Assembly (NCBI RefSeq): GCF_003129965.1
Contig: NZ_NRCJ01000006.1
Coordinates: 1 to 64,000 of the forward strand
Length of the DNA stretch: 64,000 nt
From: Aggregatibacter kilianii
GTDB taxonomy: Bacteria; Pseudomonadota; Gammaproteobacteria; Enterobacterales; Pasteurellaceae
Reading direction: 5' to 3'
Shown: positions 19,025 through 27,466 of the stretch, piece after piece
How the letters are laid out: each line of letters opens with the position of its first letter
Numbering within the stretch: the first letter of the stretch is position 1
Position numbers and translations under genes: made by a program
Notes under the pieces: generated by a model
What the model saw: only the letters and a program-made list of their open reading frames with translations
Databases searched by the model: none
What the model was told of the DNA's origin: nothing

Positions 19025-19080
19025 GGAAAATTTTCCGATTTTGTGACAAAATCGACAAAAATGCATCGCATTCGCAATGC
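19025..19080. promoter_or_regulatory. Three stacked palindromes between psd and ynbC
   Basis: Within 56 bases lie GGAAAATTTTCC (19025-19036), a 19-base palindrome with 9-base arms CGATTTTGT/ACAAAATCG around one G (19036-19054), and GCATT-CGC-AATGC (19068-19080). They sit upstream of the TATAAT at 19101 in the divergent control region, and the long one looks like a repressor or activator operator. I do not recognise the regulator. Confidence 0.5.
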
Positions 19081-19100
19081 TTAGCAACGGTGATGTTGAG

Positions 19101-19106
19101 TATAAT
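19101..19106 (+). promoter_or_regulatory. Perfect -10 element for ynbC
   Basis: TATAAT at 19101-19106, 60 bases before the ynbC ATG. No good -35 exists at 16-18 bp, which suggests activator dependence through the palindromes upstream. Confidence 0.5.
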
Positions 19107-19166
19107 CGACGGGAAAAATACCCAAAATTTCCACCGCACTTTTAACCTAATAAGAAGGAAGCAACT

Positions 19167-20906
19167 ATGGAACAAGAAAAATATTTTCGCGGTAGTGATG
19201 ATACCGAGCTTTTTTATCGTTATCGTCCGGCAAAAGACGGCAGTTGTGATAAGGCGATTGTGCTGTTTCATCGCGGACACGAACATTCCGGACGCATGAT
19301 GTTTGTGGCGGATGAACTCGGTTTTGAAGATTTCGCTTATTTTGCCTGGGATGCGCGCGGACACGGCTTAAGCCCGGGAGAGCGCGGCGACAGCCCGAGT
19401 TTGGGCACTTCCGTTGCCGATATTCAGGCGTTTATGCAGCATATTGAACGGGAATACGGCATTAAGGCGGAAAATATCTGCGTAATCGCGCAAAGTGTGG
19501 GGGCGGTGTTGGTTTCCTCCTGGTTACATGATTATGCGCCGAAAATTCGTTGTGCGGTGTTGGCGTCGCCCGCCTTTAAAGTGAAACTGTATGTACCTTT
19601 TGCCCGCGCGGGGTTGAAGCTGATGTACCGTCTGCGCGGTAATTTCTTCGTCAACAGCTATGTGAAAGCCCATTACCTCACCCATAATAAAGCCCGTCAG
19701 GACAGTTACAATAACGATAAACTCATTGCCCGTGCCATTTCCGTGCGCATTTTGCTCGGTTTATATGAAGCGGCGGATCGCGTGGTGGCGGACGCACAGG
19801 CGATTACTACACCGATTCAGTTATTGATTTCCGGCAGCGACTGGGTGGTGCATCACAAACCGCAACATGATTTTTATAATCACTTGGGCAGCCACATTAA
19901 AGAACGTCATGTGCTGCCCGGTTTTTATCACGATACGTTGGGCGAAGAAAATCGGGAGCTGGCGTTTACAGAAATACGTCGTTTCATTCGTCAGCGTTTT
20001 GCCGAGCCGCTACAAAGCGTGGATGTGACCAACGCGCATATTCATAGTGCCAGCCGTATTGAGGCTGATGAACTGGCAACACCGCTTTCGCCTTTTAGCC
20101 TGCGCGGCGCGTTTTGGGCGGCTTATCGAAGCTTGATGAAACTTGGCGCAAATTGGAGCGAGGGGCTGAAAATCGGTAAGGAAACCGGCTATGATTCCGG
20201 CAGCACGCTGGATTATGTGTATCGTAACCAACCGCAAGGCACCAATAAATTCGGTGTATTAGTGGATAAGAATTACTTAAATGCCATCGGTTGGCGCGGC
20301 ATTCGTCAGCGTAAAGTGAATATCGGCAAGGCGATTAAGCTGGCAATGGAAAAATTACGCGCAGCGGGCAAACCCGTGCATGTTCTGGACATCGCTTCAG
20401 GGCACGGGCGTTATGTGCTGGATGCATTAACTGCGGACAAGCTGCCCGATTCCGTACGGTTGCGTGATTACAGCCCGATTAACGTAGAAGCGGGACATAA
20501 GCTGATTGAAGAACGTCGGTTACAAGAGGTGGTCAGTTTTGATCAAGTGAATGCTTACGATCGCAATAATTACCAAAATCTTGATCCGCGCCCGACGCTG
20601 GGGATCGTGTCGGGGTTGCATGAACTGTTTGCCGACAACGATTTGATCATGCATTCTTTATACGGTTTCGGCGATGCCATTGAAACGGGCGGCTATCTAA
20701 TTTATACGGGGCAGCCTTGGCATCCGCAACTGGAGCTTATTGCCCGTTGTTTAACCAGCCATAAAGCCGGCAGCCCCGATTGGGTCATGCGTCGCCGTAG
20801 CCAGCAGGAAATGGATCAACTGGTGGAAAAAGCCGGGTTTGAGAAAATCCATCAATGGATTGATGAAGACGGCATTTTTACCGTGAGTTTGGCGCTGAAA
20901 AAATAG
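19167..20906 (+). CDS. ynbC: Bifunctional alpha/beta hydrolase - SAM methyltransferase YnbC
   Basis: A 579-aa fusion. The N-terminal alpha/beta hydrolase (about 1-285) carries FHRGHEHSGR, the nucleophile elbow AQSVGA and a catalytic His in GFYHDTLGE. A linker follows, then a class I SAM-dependent methyltransferase (about 330-579) with glycine-rich VLDIASGHGRYVLDAL. It aligns with E. coli YnbC over the full length. Hydrolase similarity to monoacylglycerol lipase and its neighbours suggest lipid or phospholipid work, but no reaction has been assigned that I know of. It is the first of three same-strand genes; ynbD starts 7 bases downstream. Confidence 0.88.
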   Translation: MEQEKYFRGSDDTELFYRYRPAKDGSCDKAIVLFHRGHEHSGRMMFVADELGFEDFAYFAWDARGHGLSPGERGDSPSLGTSVADIQAFMQHIEREYGIKAENICVIAQSVGAVLVSSWLHDYAPKIRCAVLASPAFKVKLYVPFARAGLKLMYRLRGNFFVNSYVKAHYLTHNKARQDSYNNDKLIARAISVRILLGLYEAADRVVADAQAITTPIQLLISGSDWVVHHKPQHDFYNHLGSHIKERHVLPGFYHDTLGEENRELAFTEIRRFIRQRFAEPLQSVDVTNAHIHSASRIEADELATPLSPFSLRGAFWAAYRSLMKLGANWSEGLKIGKETGYDSGSTLDYVYRNQPQGTNKFGVLVDKNYLNAIGWRGIRQRKVNIGKAIKLAMEKLRAAGKPVHVLDIASGHGRYVLDALTADKLPDSVRLRDYSPINVEAGHKLIEERRLQEVVSFDQVNAYDRNNYQNLDPRPTLGIVSGLHELFADNDLIMHSLYGFGDAIETGGYLIYTGQPWHPQLELIARCLTSHKAGSPDWVMRRRSQQEMDQLVEKAGFEKIHQWIDEDGIFTVSLALKK

Positions 20907-20913
20907 GCTGCCT

Positions 20914-22203
20914 ATGAAAAAAACGGTTTGGCATCGGCTTGCTTATTTAGCTGCCGTGGGTGTGCTGTTCTATGCCACTTACGGCTTCAGTAACTGGTTT
21001 AGCGCCCAGCGGGAAAATGTGGCGGAAATCGCCTTTGCTTGGGAAAGCAATATTCCTTTTTGGGCGTGGACGATAGTGCCTTATTGGTCGCTCAATGTCA
21101 TGTATGCACTGGCGTTTTTTCTGGCGCGTGACGAGCGGGAATTACGGCGTTATGTGGCGCAGTTATTGGCGGCACAATTGATAGCCGTTAGCTGTTTTCT
21201 TCTGTTTCCGTTGCAATTTAGTTGGCAAAAGCCGCCTGCGGACGGACTTTCGGGGCTGTTGTTTACTTCCTTGGCGACCTTTGATCAACCGTATAACCAA
21301 GCGCCGTCGTTACATATTATTCTGACGATGATCGTCGGCACTTTTTATTGGTGCTATTTGTCGAAAATCTGGCGTTTTCCTTTGATCATTTGGTTGGGTT
21401 TAATTGCGCTATCCGTGCTGACGACGTACCAACACCATTTTATTGATATGCCTACCGGCGCGTTGGTGGGCTGTTTGATTCTCTGGGCATTGCCTTATGA
21501 TAGGGCTAGCCCGTTACGCGGCAAAAAAGCCGATAGATTTCGCCTTAAGCTCGCCTGCTATTACTTCACCGGCGCACTCATCGTTCTTTTGCCGGCATTG
21601 CTTGGCGGCGTATATCTTTGGTGTATTTGGATAAGCGTTGCTTTGTTGTTGGTGGCGTATGCTTACGCCCGGTCGGGAGCAATACTGTTTCAAAAGCAGG
21701 TGAACGGCAGACATAGCATGGCTGCAACCCTTTTGTTGTTACCATATCTGCTCGGCGTGAGACTGAATATTTTCTATTGGTTACGACATCAACCGAAAGC
21801 GTCGCAAGTGTTGCCGGGCGTGTTTATCGGTAGCATTACGCAAGCGGAAAAATTTGAGGCGGTGCTGGATTTGTGTGCCGAATATCCCTGCATGAATCCG
21901 CCCAAGGAGTATGTTTCCGTGCCGCTGTTAGATATGGTACCGCCCGAATCGAGCGATCTTGCACGGGCGGCACAGGAAATACAACGTTTGCACAATACTT
22001 GTCAATCGGTGTTGGTTTGCTGTGCTTTAGGATATGGGCGCAGTGCCGCTGCGATGTTGGTTTGGCTGGCGGTTTATGGCGATTGTGAAAATTTAACCGA
22101 AGCCTTACGACAATTACGCGTTGCGCGTCCGCATATGGTACTGCCCGCAGCAACGGAGCAAAAGGTGTTGGATGCGATTCAACTCCTGCAAAAAACGCCC
22201 TGA
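20914..22203 (+). CDS. ynbD: PAP2 phosphatase / dual-specificity phosphatase fusion YnbD
   Basis: A 429-aa membrane protein with two phosphatase modules. The N-terminal part (about 1-195) has membrane helices and PAP2-type motifs APSLHIIL and HHFIDMPTGA, typical of lipid phosphatases. More helices follow (about 210-265). The C-terminal part has the Cys-phosphatase loop CALGYGRSA (C-x5-R), with Cys instead of the usual His just before the catalytic Cys. The layout matches E. coli YnbD. A lipid phosphate such as phosphatidylglycerol phosphate or phosphatidylinositol-like phosphate is a reasonable guess for the substrate. Confidence 0.87.
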   Translation: MKKTVWHRLAYLAAVGVLFYATYGFSNWFSAQRENVAEIAFAWESNIPFWAWTIVPYWSLNVMYALAFFLARDERELRRYVAQLLAAQLIAVSCFLLFPLQFSWQKPPADGLSGLLFTSLATFDQPYNQAPSLHIILTMIVGTFYWCYLSKIWRFPLIIWLGLIALSVLTTYQHHFIDMPTGALVGCLILWALPYDRASPLRGKKADRFRLKLACYYFTGALIVLLPALLGGVYLWCIWISVALLLVAYAYARSGAILFQKQVNGRHSMAATLLLLPYLLGVRLNIFYWLRHQPKASQVLPGVFIGSITQAEKFEAVLDLCAEYPCMNPPKEYVSVPLLDMVPPESSDLARAAQEIQRLHNTCQSVLVCCALGYGRSAAAMLVWLAVYGDCENLTEALRQLRVARPHMVLPAATEQKVLDAIQLLQKTP

Positions 22204-22230
22204 AAAACAACCGCACTTTTAGGAGGAATT

Positions 22231-22596
22231 ATGTCCGCTCAAGCCCGTTTAACCGCTCATCTGCTTGCTACGGCACGTTACGTCGCCGTGTTGAATCTGG
22301 TGATTTTTGCCTTGTCCTCCCGCTTTGGTTTGGGGTTCTTTTGTTTACAGATTTTACTTTGCGTTGCCTTGCTTTATTTGCACATTCGTCTTTATTTTGA
22401 CCAAATGCTATTTCAGGATTTGGCACAACAGCACATTACCACGGAAGAATTGGATAATGCGCTTGAGGCGTTAAAGCTGAAAATGTCGCAAGGTGATCGT
22501 CATATTGGGGAACGTATACAGGGGACTTTAACATTGTGGAAATATGTCTTATACGGCACAGGAATGCAATTCTTGTTACTGTTTTTTGCCGCTTGA
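22231..22596 (+). CDS. Small three-helix membrane protein in the ynb operon
   Basis: Not recognised. A 121-aa protein with hydrophobic segments at about 16-32, 34-52 and 104-121. A soluble stretch with an amphipathic helix (ITTEELDNALEALKLKMSQ) lies between the second and third. AGGAGG precedes the ATG and the gene starts 27 bases after ynbD, so it is part of that operon. E. coli has no counterpart next to ynbD that I recall. It may work with the YnbC/YnbD lipid enzymes. Confidence 0.7.
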   Translation: MSAQARLTAHLLATARYVAVLNLVIFALSSRFGLGFFCLQILLCVALLYLHIRLYFDQMLFQDLAQQHITTEELDNALEALKLKMSQGDRHIGERIQGTLTLWKYVLYGTGMQFLLLFFAA

Positions 22597-22606
22597 TTTG
22601 GTTTTC

Positions 22607-22662
22607 TGTAACAATGTGTAACTTTATGTAACCCTATGTAATTCAGTGTAAATTCCTTGTAA
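22607..22662 (+). repeat. Phased TGTAA direct repeats, 10-bp period
   Basis: TGTAA occurs at 22607, 22617, 22627, 22637 and 22647, exactly 10 bases apart, and again at 22658 after 11. All copies therefore face nearly the same side of the helix. The array fills the gap between the ynb operon and bioC and ends about 30 bases before TAGAAT (22691-22696), a possible -10. It looks like a cooperative binding site array; the protein is unknown. Confidence 0.6.
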
Positions 22663-22712
22663 AGCCTAAAATGTGTAGGGATTTTTCATGTAGAATAGTG
22701 CCCTGATTTCTC

Positions 22713-22757
22713 CTATCACTAACCTAAGGACCATTTATTTAGTGATGGTGTTTTTTT
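22713..22757 (+). terminator. Terminator or attenuator in bioC leader
   Basis: A 10-bp stem pairs 22713-22722 with 22739-22748 (including ATCACTAA/TTAGTGAT), with a 16-base loop and seven T at 22751-22757. It may end the ynb operon or, if TAGAAT at 22691 is a promoter, attenuate bioC. Confidence 0.6.
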
Positions 22758-22793
22758 ATTAAATAACTAACAACGCGCTTTTCATAAAACATC

Positions 22794-23552
22794 ATGGTGA
22801 TTAATAAACAGCGGGTTGCTCAATTTTTTTCTGAAGCATTGGAAAGTTATGAACAAAATGCTATCGCTCAGCAGGAAATTGGGCAACATTTACTTCAAAT
22901 CTTATTAAAAAATCAATTAACCGGTTTTCAAAATGTGTTGGAAATCGGCTGTGGCACAGGGATTTTCACCCGTCTCTTAATGCAGAACATTCACCCGAAA
23001 AATTGGGACCTGAATGATTTGTGTGATGTTTCCGAACAATTAAAAAAGAATCTTCCTCATCAAAATTATGCGTTTTATCAGGCAGACGGCGAAAATTTGG
23101 CGTTCACCGAGAAAAAATACGATTTGATTGTGTCTTGTTCCACCGTGCAATGGTTTGAAAATCAACAGCAATTTATTCAATCTTGTTTAGATCGCTTAAA
23201 TCCCAACGGTGTCTTGTTATTTAGTACTTTTACACCGGAAAATCTTACCGAAGTAAGAAAATTAAGCGGCATCGGTTTGGATTACCCGCATTTATGTCAG
23301 TGGTACAGCTGGTTGTTGGAGGCATTTCATCTAACGCATTTGGAACAAACGCAAATCCAGTTAAAATTCGATTCTCCGTTATTGGTGTTAAGACATTTAA
23401 AAGAAACCGGCGTCACGGCAACCAATAACCAGATTTGGAGTCGGGATAAAATCGTGCAATTTTGCGATCAGTATCGTCGACGCTATGCGGATTATTCGGG
23501 CAAAGTCAGCTTAACTTATACCCCGATTTTTGTGTTGGTGAGAAAGAAATAA
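22794..23552 (+). CDS. bioC: Malonyl-ACP O-methyltransferase BioC
   Basis: Starts biotin synthesis by methylating malonyl-ACP so that the fatty-acid enzymes can extend it to pimeloyl-ACP methyl ester. It is a 252-aa class I methyltransferase with the SAM loop VLEIGCGTGIFT (about 46-57) and the order and length of BioC. The N-terminal QRVAQFFSEALESYEQNA region is also BioC-like. It stands alone rather than in a bio operon, but just upstream of fatty-acid genes that supply and extend its substrate. ATG 22794 is used; GTG 22797 is possible. Confidence 0.82.
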   Translation: MVINKQRVAQFFSEALESYEQNAIAQQEIGQHLLQILLKNQLTGFQNVLEIGCGTGIFTRLLMQNIHPKNWDLNDLCDVSEQLKKNLPHQNYAFYQADGENLAFTEKKYDLIVSCSTVQWFENQQQFIQSCLDRLNPNGVLLFSTFTPENLTEVRKLSGIGLDYPHLCQWYSWLLEAFHLTHLEQTQIQLKFDSPLLVLRHLKETGVTATNNQIWSRDKIVQFCDQYRRRYADYSGKVSLTYTPIFVLVRKK

Positions 23553-23614
23553 AAAATTGTGCGACGGAGTGAGATTTCCACACGGTTTTTTAAGTAAAAG
23601 GGTAATAATTTCCT

Positions 23615-23643
23615 TTGACTATTTTATTCCCAAAGGGTAATAT
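23615..23643 (+). promoter_or_regulatory. Sigma-70 promoter of yceD, start point next to the ATG
   Basis: TTGACT (23615-23620) and TAATAT (23638-23643) are spaced 17 bp, a strong match. Transcription should begin near 23649-23651, only 2-4 bases before the yceD ATG at 23653, predicting an almost leaderless message. Confidence 0.65.
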
Positions 23644-23652
23644 GCGCTCCCT

Positions 23653-24177
23653 ATGCAAAAGGTAAAACTACCCCTCACTGTTGATCCGGTGAAAGACGCA
23701 CAACGAAGATTGGATTATCAGGGTTATTACTCCGTTAATCAATTAACCCGTCTTGCCGAATCGGTCAGTAAAGTGCTCAGCGATGCACAGGTTACATTAT
23801 CGTTCTTTATTGATCCGCAAAAATTGGTTGTCATGAAAGGTCATGCCAATGTTGATGTTGAGTTGAATTGTCAGCGTTGTGGTGAGCCGTTTACTTACAC
23901 CATCGATTGTGAATTTTGTTACAGTCCGGTGGCTAATTTGGATCAAATTGATGTATTGCCGGAAATCTATGAGCCAATTGAATTCAATGAATTCGGTGAA
24001 ATAGATTTACTCGGTACGATTGAAGACGAATTAATTTTAAGTCTGCCGATTGTGCCAATGCATTCATCTGAACACTGTGAAGTGTCCGTGGCTGAACAGG
24101 TTTTTGGCGAATTGCCGGAAGAACTGGCAAAAAAACCGAACCCGTTCGCTGTATTAGCTAATTTAAAGCAAAAATAA
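23653..24177 (+). CDS. yceD: 23S rRNA accumulation protein YceD (DUF177)
   Basis: A 174-aa protein needed for normal 23S rRNA levels in plants and E. coli. Conserved features are [19 protein letters not shown] at the start, a Cys pair CQRCGEPF, the acidic block [17 protein letters not shown] and the C-terminal PNPFAVLA. The conserved N-terminus fixes the ATG, yet there is no Shine-Dalgarno sequence in the expected window, and the likely promoter sits immediately in front. rpmF follows 16 bases downstream, the classic pairing. Confidence 0.92.
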   Translation: MQKVKLPLTVDPVKDAQRRLDYQGYYSVNQLTRLAESVSKVLSDAQVTLSFFIDPQKLVVMKGHANVDVELNCQRCGEPFTYTIDCEFCYSPVANLDQIDVLPEIYEPIEFNEFGEIDLLGTIEDELILSLPIVPMHSSEHCEVSVAEQVFGELPEELAKKPNPFAVLANLKQK

Positions 24178-24193
24178 TTTAGGAGTATAGCCA

Positions 24194-24364
24194 ATGGCTG
24201 TTCAACAAAATAAAAAATCCCGTTCACGTCGTGATATGCGTCGTTCACACGATGCGTTAACCACAGCTGCAGTCTCTGTTGATAAAGCAAGTGGTGAAAC
24301 TCATTTGCGTCACCATGTAACCGCTGACGGTTACTATCGTGGTCGTAAAGTGATTAACAAGTAA
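24194..24364 (+). CDS. rpmF: 50S ribosomal protein L32
   Basis: A 56-aa ribosomal protein with the typical N-terminus [20 protein letters not shown] and a C-terminal [15 protein letters not shown]. It is of the Cys-free type, so it does not bind zinc. AGGAG precedes the ATG. It lies between yceD and plsX as in most gammaproteobacteria, linking ribosome and lipid synthesis genes. Confidence 0.97.
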
Positions 24365-24389
24365 TTATCCATTACAAAAAGGTAATCAC

Positions 24390-25409
24390 TTGAGTCGTCT
24401 AACCCTTGCGTTAGATGCGATGGGCGGGGACATAGGTCCCCGTATTACTATCCCAGCATCCATATTAGCCTTGGAGCGTGATCCAACGCTTTCTCTTGTA
24501 CTGTTCGGCGATCGCCAACAAATCCTTCCGCTTTTATCCGCAGCCCCTAATTCTATTCGACAACGTTGCGATATTGTTCATTGCGCTCGTGTTATTGATA
24601 ATCGGCAAGGTATTTCCTATGCTTTACGTCACAGCAAAGATACGTCAATGCGTCTGGCGATCGAAGCTGTGCAAAAAGGAATGGCGCAAGCTTGTGTCAG
24701 CGCCGGAGACACGGCTTCGTTAATGGGACTGTCAAAAATTTTATTGCAACCGCTGGAAGGCATCCATCGCCCTGCGTTGATTTCTACCATTCCTACCATC
24801 ACCGGCGGGCGCACCATCATGCTTGATCTGGGTGCCAACGTAGAATGTGATGCGGAAAATTTATATCAATTTGCCTTAATGGGCGCCATTTTCGCCGAAA
24901 ATACCTTGGATTTGGTCTATCCGCGCATTGCTTTGTTAAATATCGGCATTGAGGCGGTGAAAGGCTACAAATCTTTGCGCGACGCCGCCGATTTACTGCA
25001 AAAAGACACCGCACTTAATTACGTCGGTTTTATCGAAGGGAATTTCCTGTTAAACGGCATGGTGGATGTGATTGTCAGTGACGGTTTCGCCGGTAATGTC
25101 GCCCTAAAAACTTTGGAAGGCGCCGCGAAGAATGTGATTTCACTACTGAAAAGTGAAAAGAAAAATAGTATATTAAGTACCGTTTTCGGCTGCTTAATCC
25201 GATCTTTATTTAAAGACAGATACCAACGCTTAAAAAAAATCAATCCGGATCAATATAATGGCGCTTCTTTGATTGGTTTAACTTCCGTCGTGGTGAAAAG
25301 CCACGGCAGTGCAAATATCGAGGCTTTTGCCAATGCCATTGCCGATGCGGCGCTACAAGCCCGCCGTCAAATTCCGCAAAAAATTTTAGCGGGTTTAAAT
25401 AAGAATTAA
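24390..25409 (+). CDS. plsX: Phosphate acyltransferase PlsX
   Basis: Makes acyl-phosphate from acyl-ACP, feeding PlsY in phospholipid synthesis. It is 339 aa with [14 protein letters not shown] at the N-terminus, a family signature, plus [13 protein letters not shown] and [13 protein letters not shown]. The start is TTG at 24390, with AAAAAGG about 7 bases upstream; no ATG gives the conserved N-terminus. It is followed by fabH after 47 bases. Confidence 0.95.
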   Translation: MSRLTLALDAMGGDIGPRITIPASILALERDPTLSLVLFGDRQQILPLLSAAPNSIRQRCDIVHCARVIDNRQGISYALRHSKDTSMRLAIEAVQKGMAQACVSAGDTASLMGLSKILLQPLEGIHRPALISTIPTITGGRTIMLDLGANVECDAENLYQFALMGAIFAENTLDLVYPRIALLNIGIEAVKGYKSLRDAADLLQKDTALNYVGFIEGNFLLNGMVDVIVSDGFAGNVALKTLEGAAKNVISLLKSEKKNSILSTVFGCLIRSLFKDRYQRLKKINPDQYNGASLIGLTSVVVKSHGSANIEAFANAIADAALQARRQIPQKILAGLNKN

Positions 25410-25456
25410 ATATCAATAGGTTAGTGAGTTTCCTTGCTATTTTTAACGAGATGACT

Positions 25457-26407
25457 ATGTTTAGCAAAATTTTATCCACCGGTAGCTATTTGCCCAAAAA
25501 TATCCGCACCAACGCCGATTTAGAAAAAATGGTAGATACTTCAGATGAATGGATTGTAACCCGTTCCGGTATTCGTGAACGCCGTATTGCCGGTCCTGAT
25601 GAAACCGTCTCCACCATGGGCCTTGAAGCGGCAAAAAAAGCCATTGAAGCGGCTGATATTGACCCGCAGGAAATCGAATTGGTATTAGTCGCTACCACCA
25701 GTAATTCTCATGCTTATCCAAGTGCTGCTTGCCAGATTCAAGGTATGTTGGAAATTGATGATGCCATTTCTTTCGATATTGCCGCCGCCTGTACAGGCTT
25801 TGTGTATGCCTTAGGCATTGCGGATCAATTTATTCGTAGCGGCAAAGTGAAAAAAGCCTTGGTTATCGGTTCTGATTTAAATTCCCGTAAATTAGATGAA
25901 ACGGATCGTAGCACGGTGGTGTTATTTGGTGACGGCGCAGGTGCGGTGATTTTGCAAACTTCCGAACAAGAAGGCATTATTTCTACCCATTTACACGCTT
26001 CGGCAGATAAAAATGCTGCGTTAGTGCTTCCGCAACCTGAGCGTGGTGAAGCCAAATCCGGTTATATCGAAATGCAAGGCAACGAAACCTTTAAACTTGC
26101 CGTGCGTGAGCTTTCCAACGTGGTGGAAGAAACCCTGGCTGCCAATAACTTAGATAAAAAAGACATTGACTGGTTGGTGCCGCATCAGGCGAATTTACGC
26201 ATTATCACGGCAACGGCGAAAAAACTGGAAATGGATATGTCGCAAGTGGTGGTAACGCTCGATCGTTATGCCAATAACAGCGCGGCAACGGTGCCGGTGG
26301 CGTTGGATGAAGCGGTGCGCGACGGACGTATTCAACGAGGGCAACTGTTGTTGCTGGAAGCCTTCGGCGGTGGTTGGACTTGGGGATCCGCACTGGTTAG
26401 GTTCTAA
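25457..26407 (+). CDS. fabH: Beta-ketoacyl-ACP synthase III
   Basis: Begins fatty-acid synthesis by condensing acetyl-CoA with malonyl-ACP. It is 316 aa, thiolase fold. The catalytic triad is visible: Cys112 in AAACTGF, His in VPHQANLRI and Asn in [26 protein letters not shown] is a strongly conserved block. ATG 25457 gives the known N-terminus [13 protein letters not shown]; an ATG two codons earlier is possible. Confidence 0.97.
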   Translation: MFSKILSTGSYLPKNIRTNADLEKMVDTSDEWIVTRSGIRERRIAGPDETVSTMGLEAAKKAIEAADIDPQEIELVLVATTSNSHAYPSAACQIQGMLEIDDAISFDIAAACTGFVYALGIADQFIRSGKVKKALVIGSDLNSRKLDETDRSTVVLFGDGAGAVILQTSEQEGIISTHLHASADKNAALVLPQPERGEAKSGYIEMQGNETFKLAVRELSNVVEETLAANNLDKKDIDWLVPHQANLRIITATAKKLEMDMSQVVVTLDRYANNSAATVPVALDEAVRDGRIQRGQLLLLEAFGGGWTWGSALVRF

Positions 26408-26431
26408 TAACAAAAATTTAATGGATTTTAT

Positions 26432-26476
26432 GACCGCACTTTTTAGGTATTGACACTTAAAGTGCGGTCGGTTTTT
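26432..26476 (+). terminator. Uptake-signal pair between fabH and fabD
   Basis: GACCGCACTT (26432-26441) and AAGTGCGGTC (26460-26469) form a 10-bp stem followed by GGTTTTT. It lies inside the fab cluster, so it may only reduce readthrough. Confidence 0.65.
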
Positions 26477-26503
26477 CTCACATTTTTAAGTAGGAAAAAA
26501 AGT

Positions 26504-27442
26504 ATGAAAAAATTTGCAATGGTTTTCCCGGGGCAAGGCTCACAAGCCGTGGGTATGCTTGCTGAATTGGCGGCGGATTATCCTGTGGTGCAGGACACTT
26601 TCAAACTGGCATCCGAGGTATTGGGCTATGATTTGTGGCAATTGGTGCAACAAGGCCCGGCGGAAGAGTTGAATAAAACCTGGCAAACTCAGCCTGCGTT
26701 GTTAACTGCGTCTGTGGCGATTTATCGTGTGTGGCAGGAAAAATACCCGCAGTTCAAACCTGATGTGATGGCAGGGCATAGCTTGGGTGAATATTCCGCC
26801 CTAGTGTGTGCCGGTGTGTTAGATTTCCAAGACGCCGTTAAGTTGGTGGAATTGCGCGGCAAGCTTATGCAACAAGCTGTACCTGAAGGCACGGGCGCTA
26901 TGTATGCGATTATCGGCTTGGATAACGAAGCGATTATTAACGCTTGTAAACAAGCGGAGCAGGGCGAGGTGGTTTCTGCGGTGAACTTTAACTCGCCGGG
27001 ACAAGTGGTGATAGCAGGTAGCAAAGCGGCGGTAGAACGTGCGGCGGCATTATGTAAAGAAGCTGGCGCCAAACGCGCGTTACCGTTAGCGGTGAGCGTG
27101 CCTTCCCACTGTGCTTTAATGAAGCCGGCGGCGGATCAATTGTCCGTTTCTTTAGAAAGCATTACGTTAAAAGAACCGACGGTTTCTGTTCTGAACAACG
27201 TAGATGTGAAAGGGGAAAGTGAAGCCGAGGCTATCCGTCACGCGTTGGTTCGTCAACTTTACAGCCCTGTGCGTTGGACGGAAACGGTAGAAAAAATGGC
27301 GCACAACGGTGTAGAAGTGTTGGTGGAAATCGGCCCGGGCAAAGTGTTAAACGGGTTAACCAAGCGTATTGTAGATTCATTGCAGGCGGTGTCTGTTAAT
27401 GACGTGAAATCCTTGGATTCAATCGAAGAAGTATTAGCATAA
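26504..27442 (+). CDS. fabD: Malonyl-CoA:ACP transacylase
   Basis: Transfers malonate from CoA to ACP for chain extension. It is 312 aa with FPGQGSQAVGM near the N-terminus, the active serine Ser93 in AGHSLGEYSAL, and the catalytic His in VSVPSHCALM. ATG 26504 after TAGGAAAAAAAG gives the conserved start; the open frame upstream overlaps an uptake signal and is not coding. Confidence 0.97.
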   Translation: MKKFAMVFPGQGSQAVGMLAELAADYPVVQDTFKLASEVLGYDLWQLVQQGPAEELNKTWQTQPALLTASVAIYRVWQEKYPQFKPDVMAGHSLGEYSALVCAGVLDFQDAVKLVELRGKLMQQAVPEGTGAMYAIIGLDNEAIINACKQAEQGEVVSAVNFNSPGQVVIAGSKAAVERAAALCKEAGAKRALPLAVSVPSHCALMKPAADQLSVSLESITLKEPTVSVLNNVDVKGESEAEAIRHALVRQLYSPVRWTETVEKMAHNGVEVLVEIGPGKVLNGLTKRIVDSLQAVSVNDVKSLDSIEEVLA

Positions 27443-27466
27443 TAAGGACGAAAAAGGAGTAAACCT

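Noticed and set aside
22607-22662. CRISPR or iteron array
   Set aside because: The repeat core is only 5 bases with a 10-base period; no spacers, no rep or cas gene.
22601-22793. BirA operator before bioC
   Set aside because: TTGTAAAGCC at 22657 resembles a half-site, but no matching inverted half follows at the right spacing; the TGTAA array explains it better.
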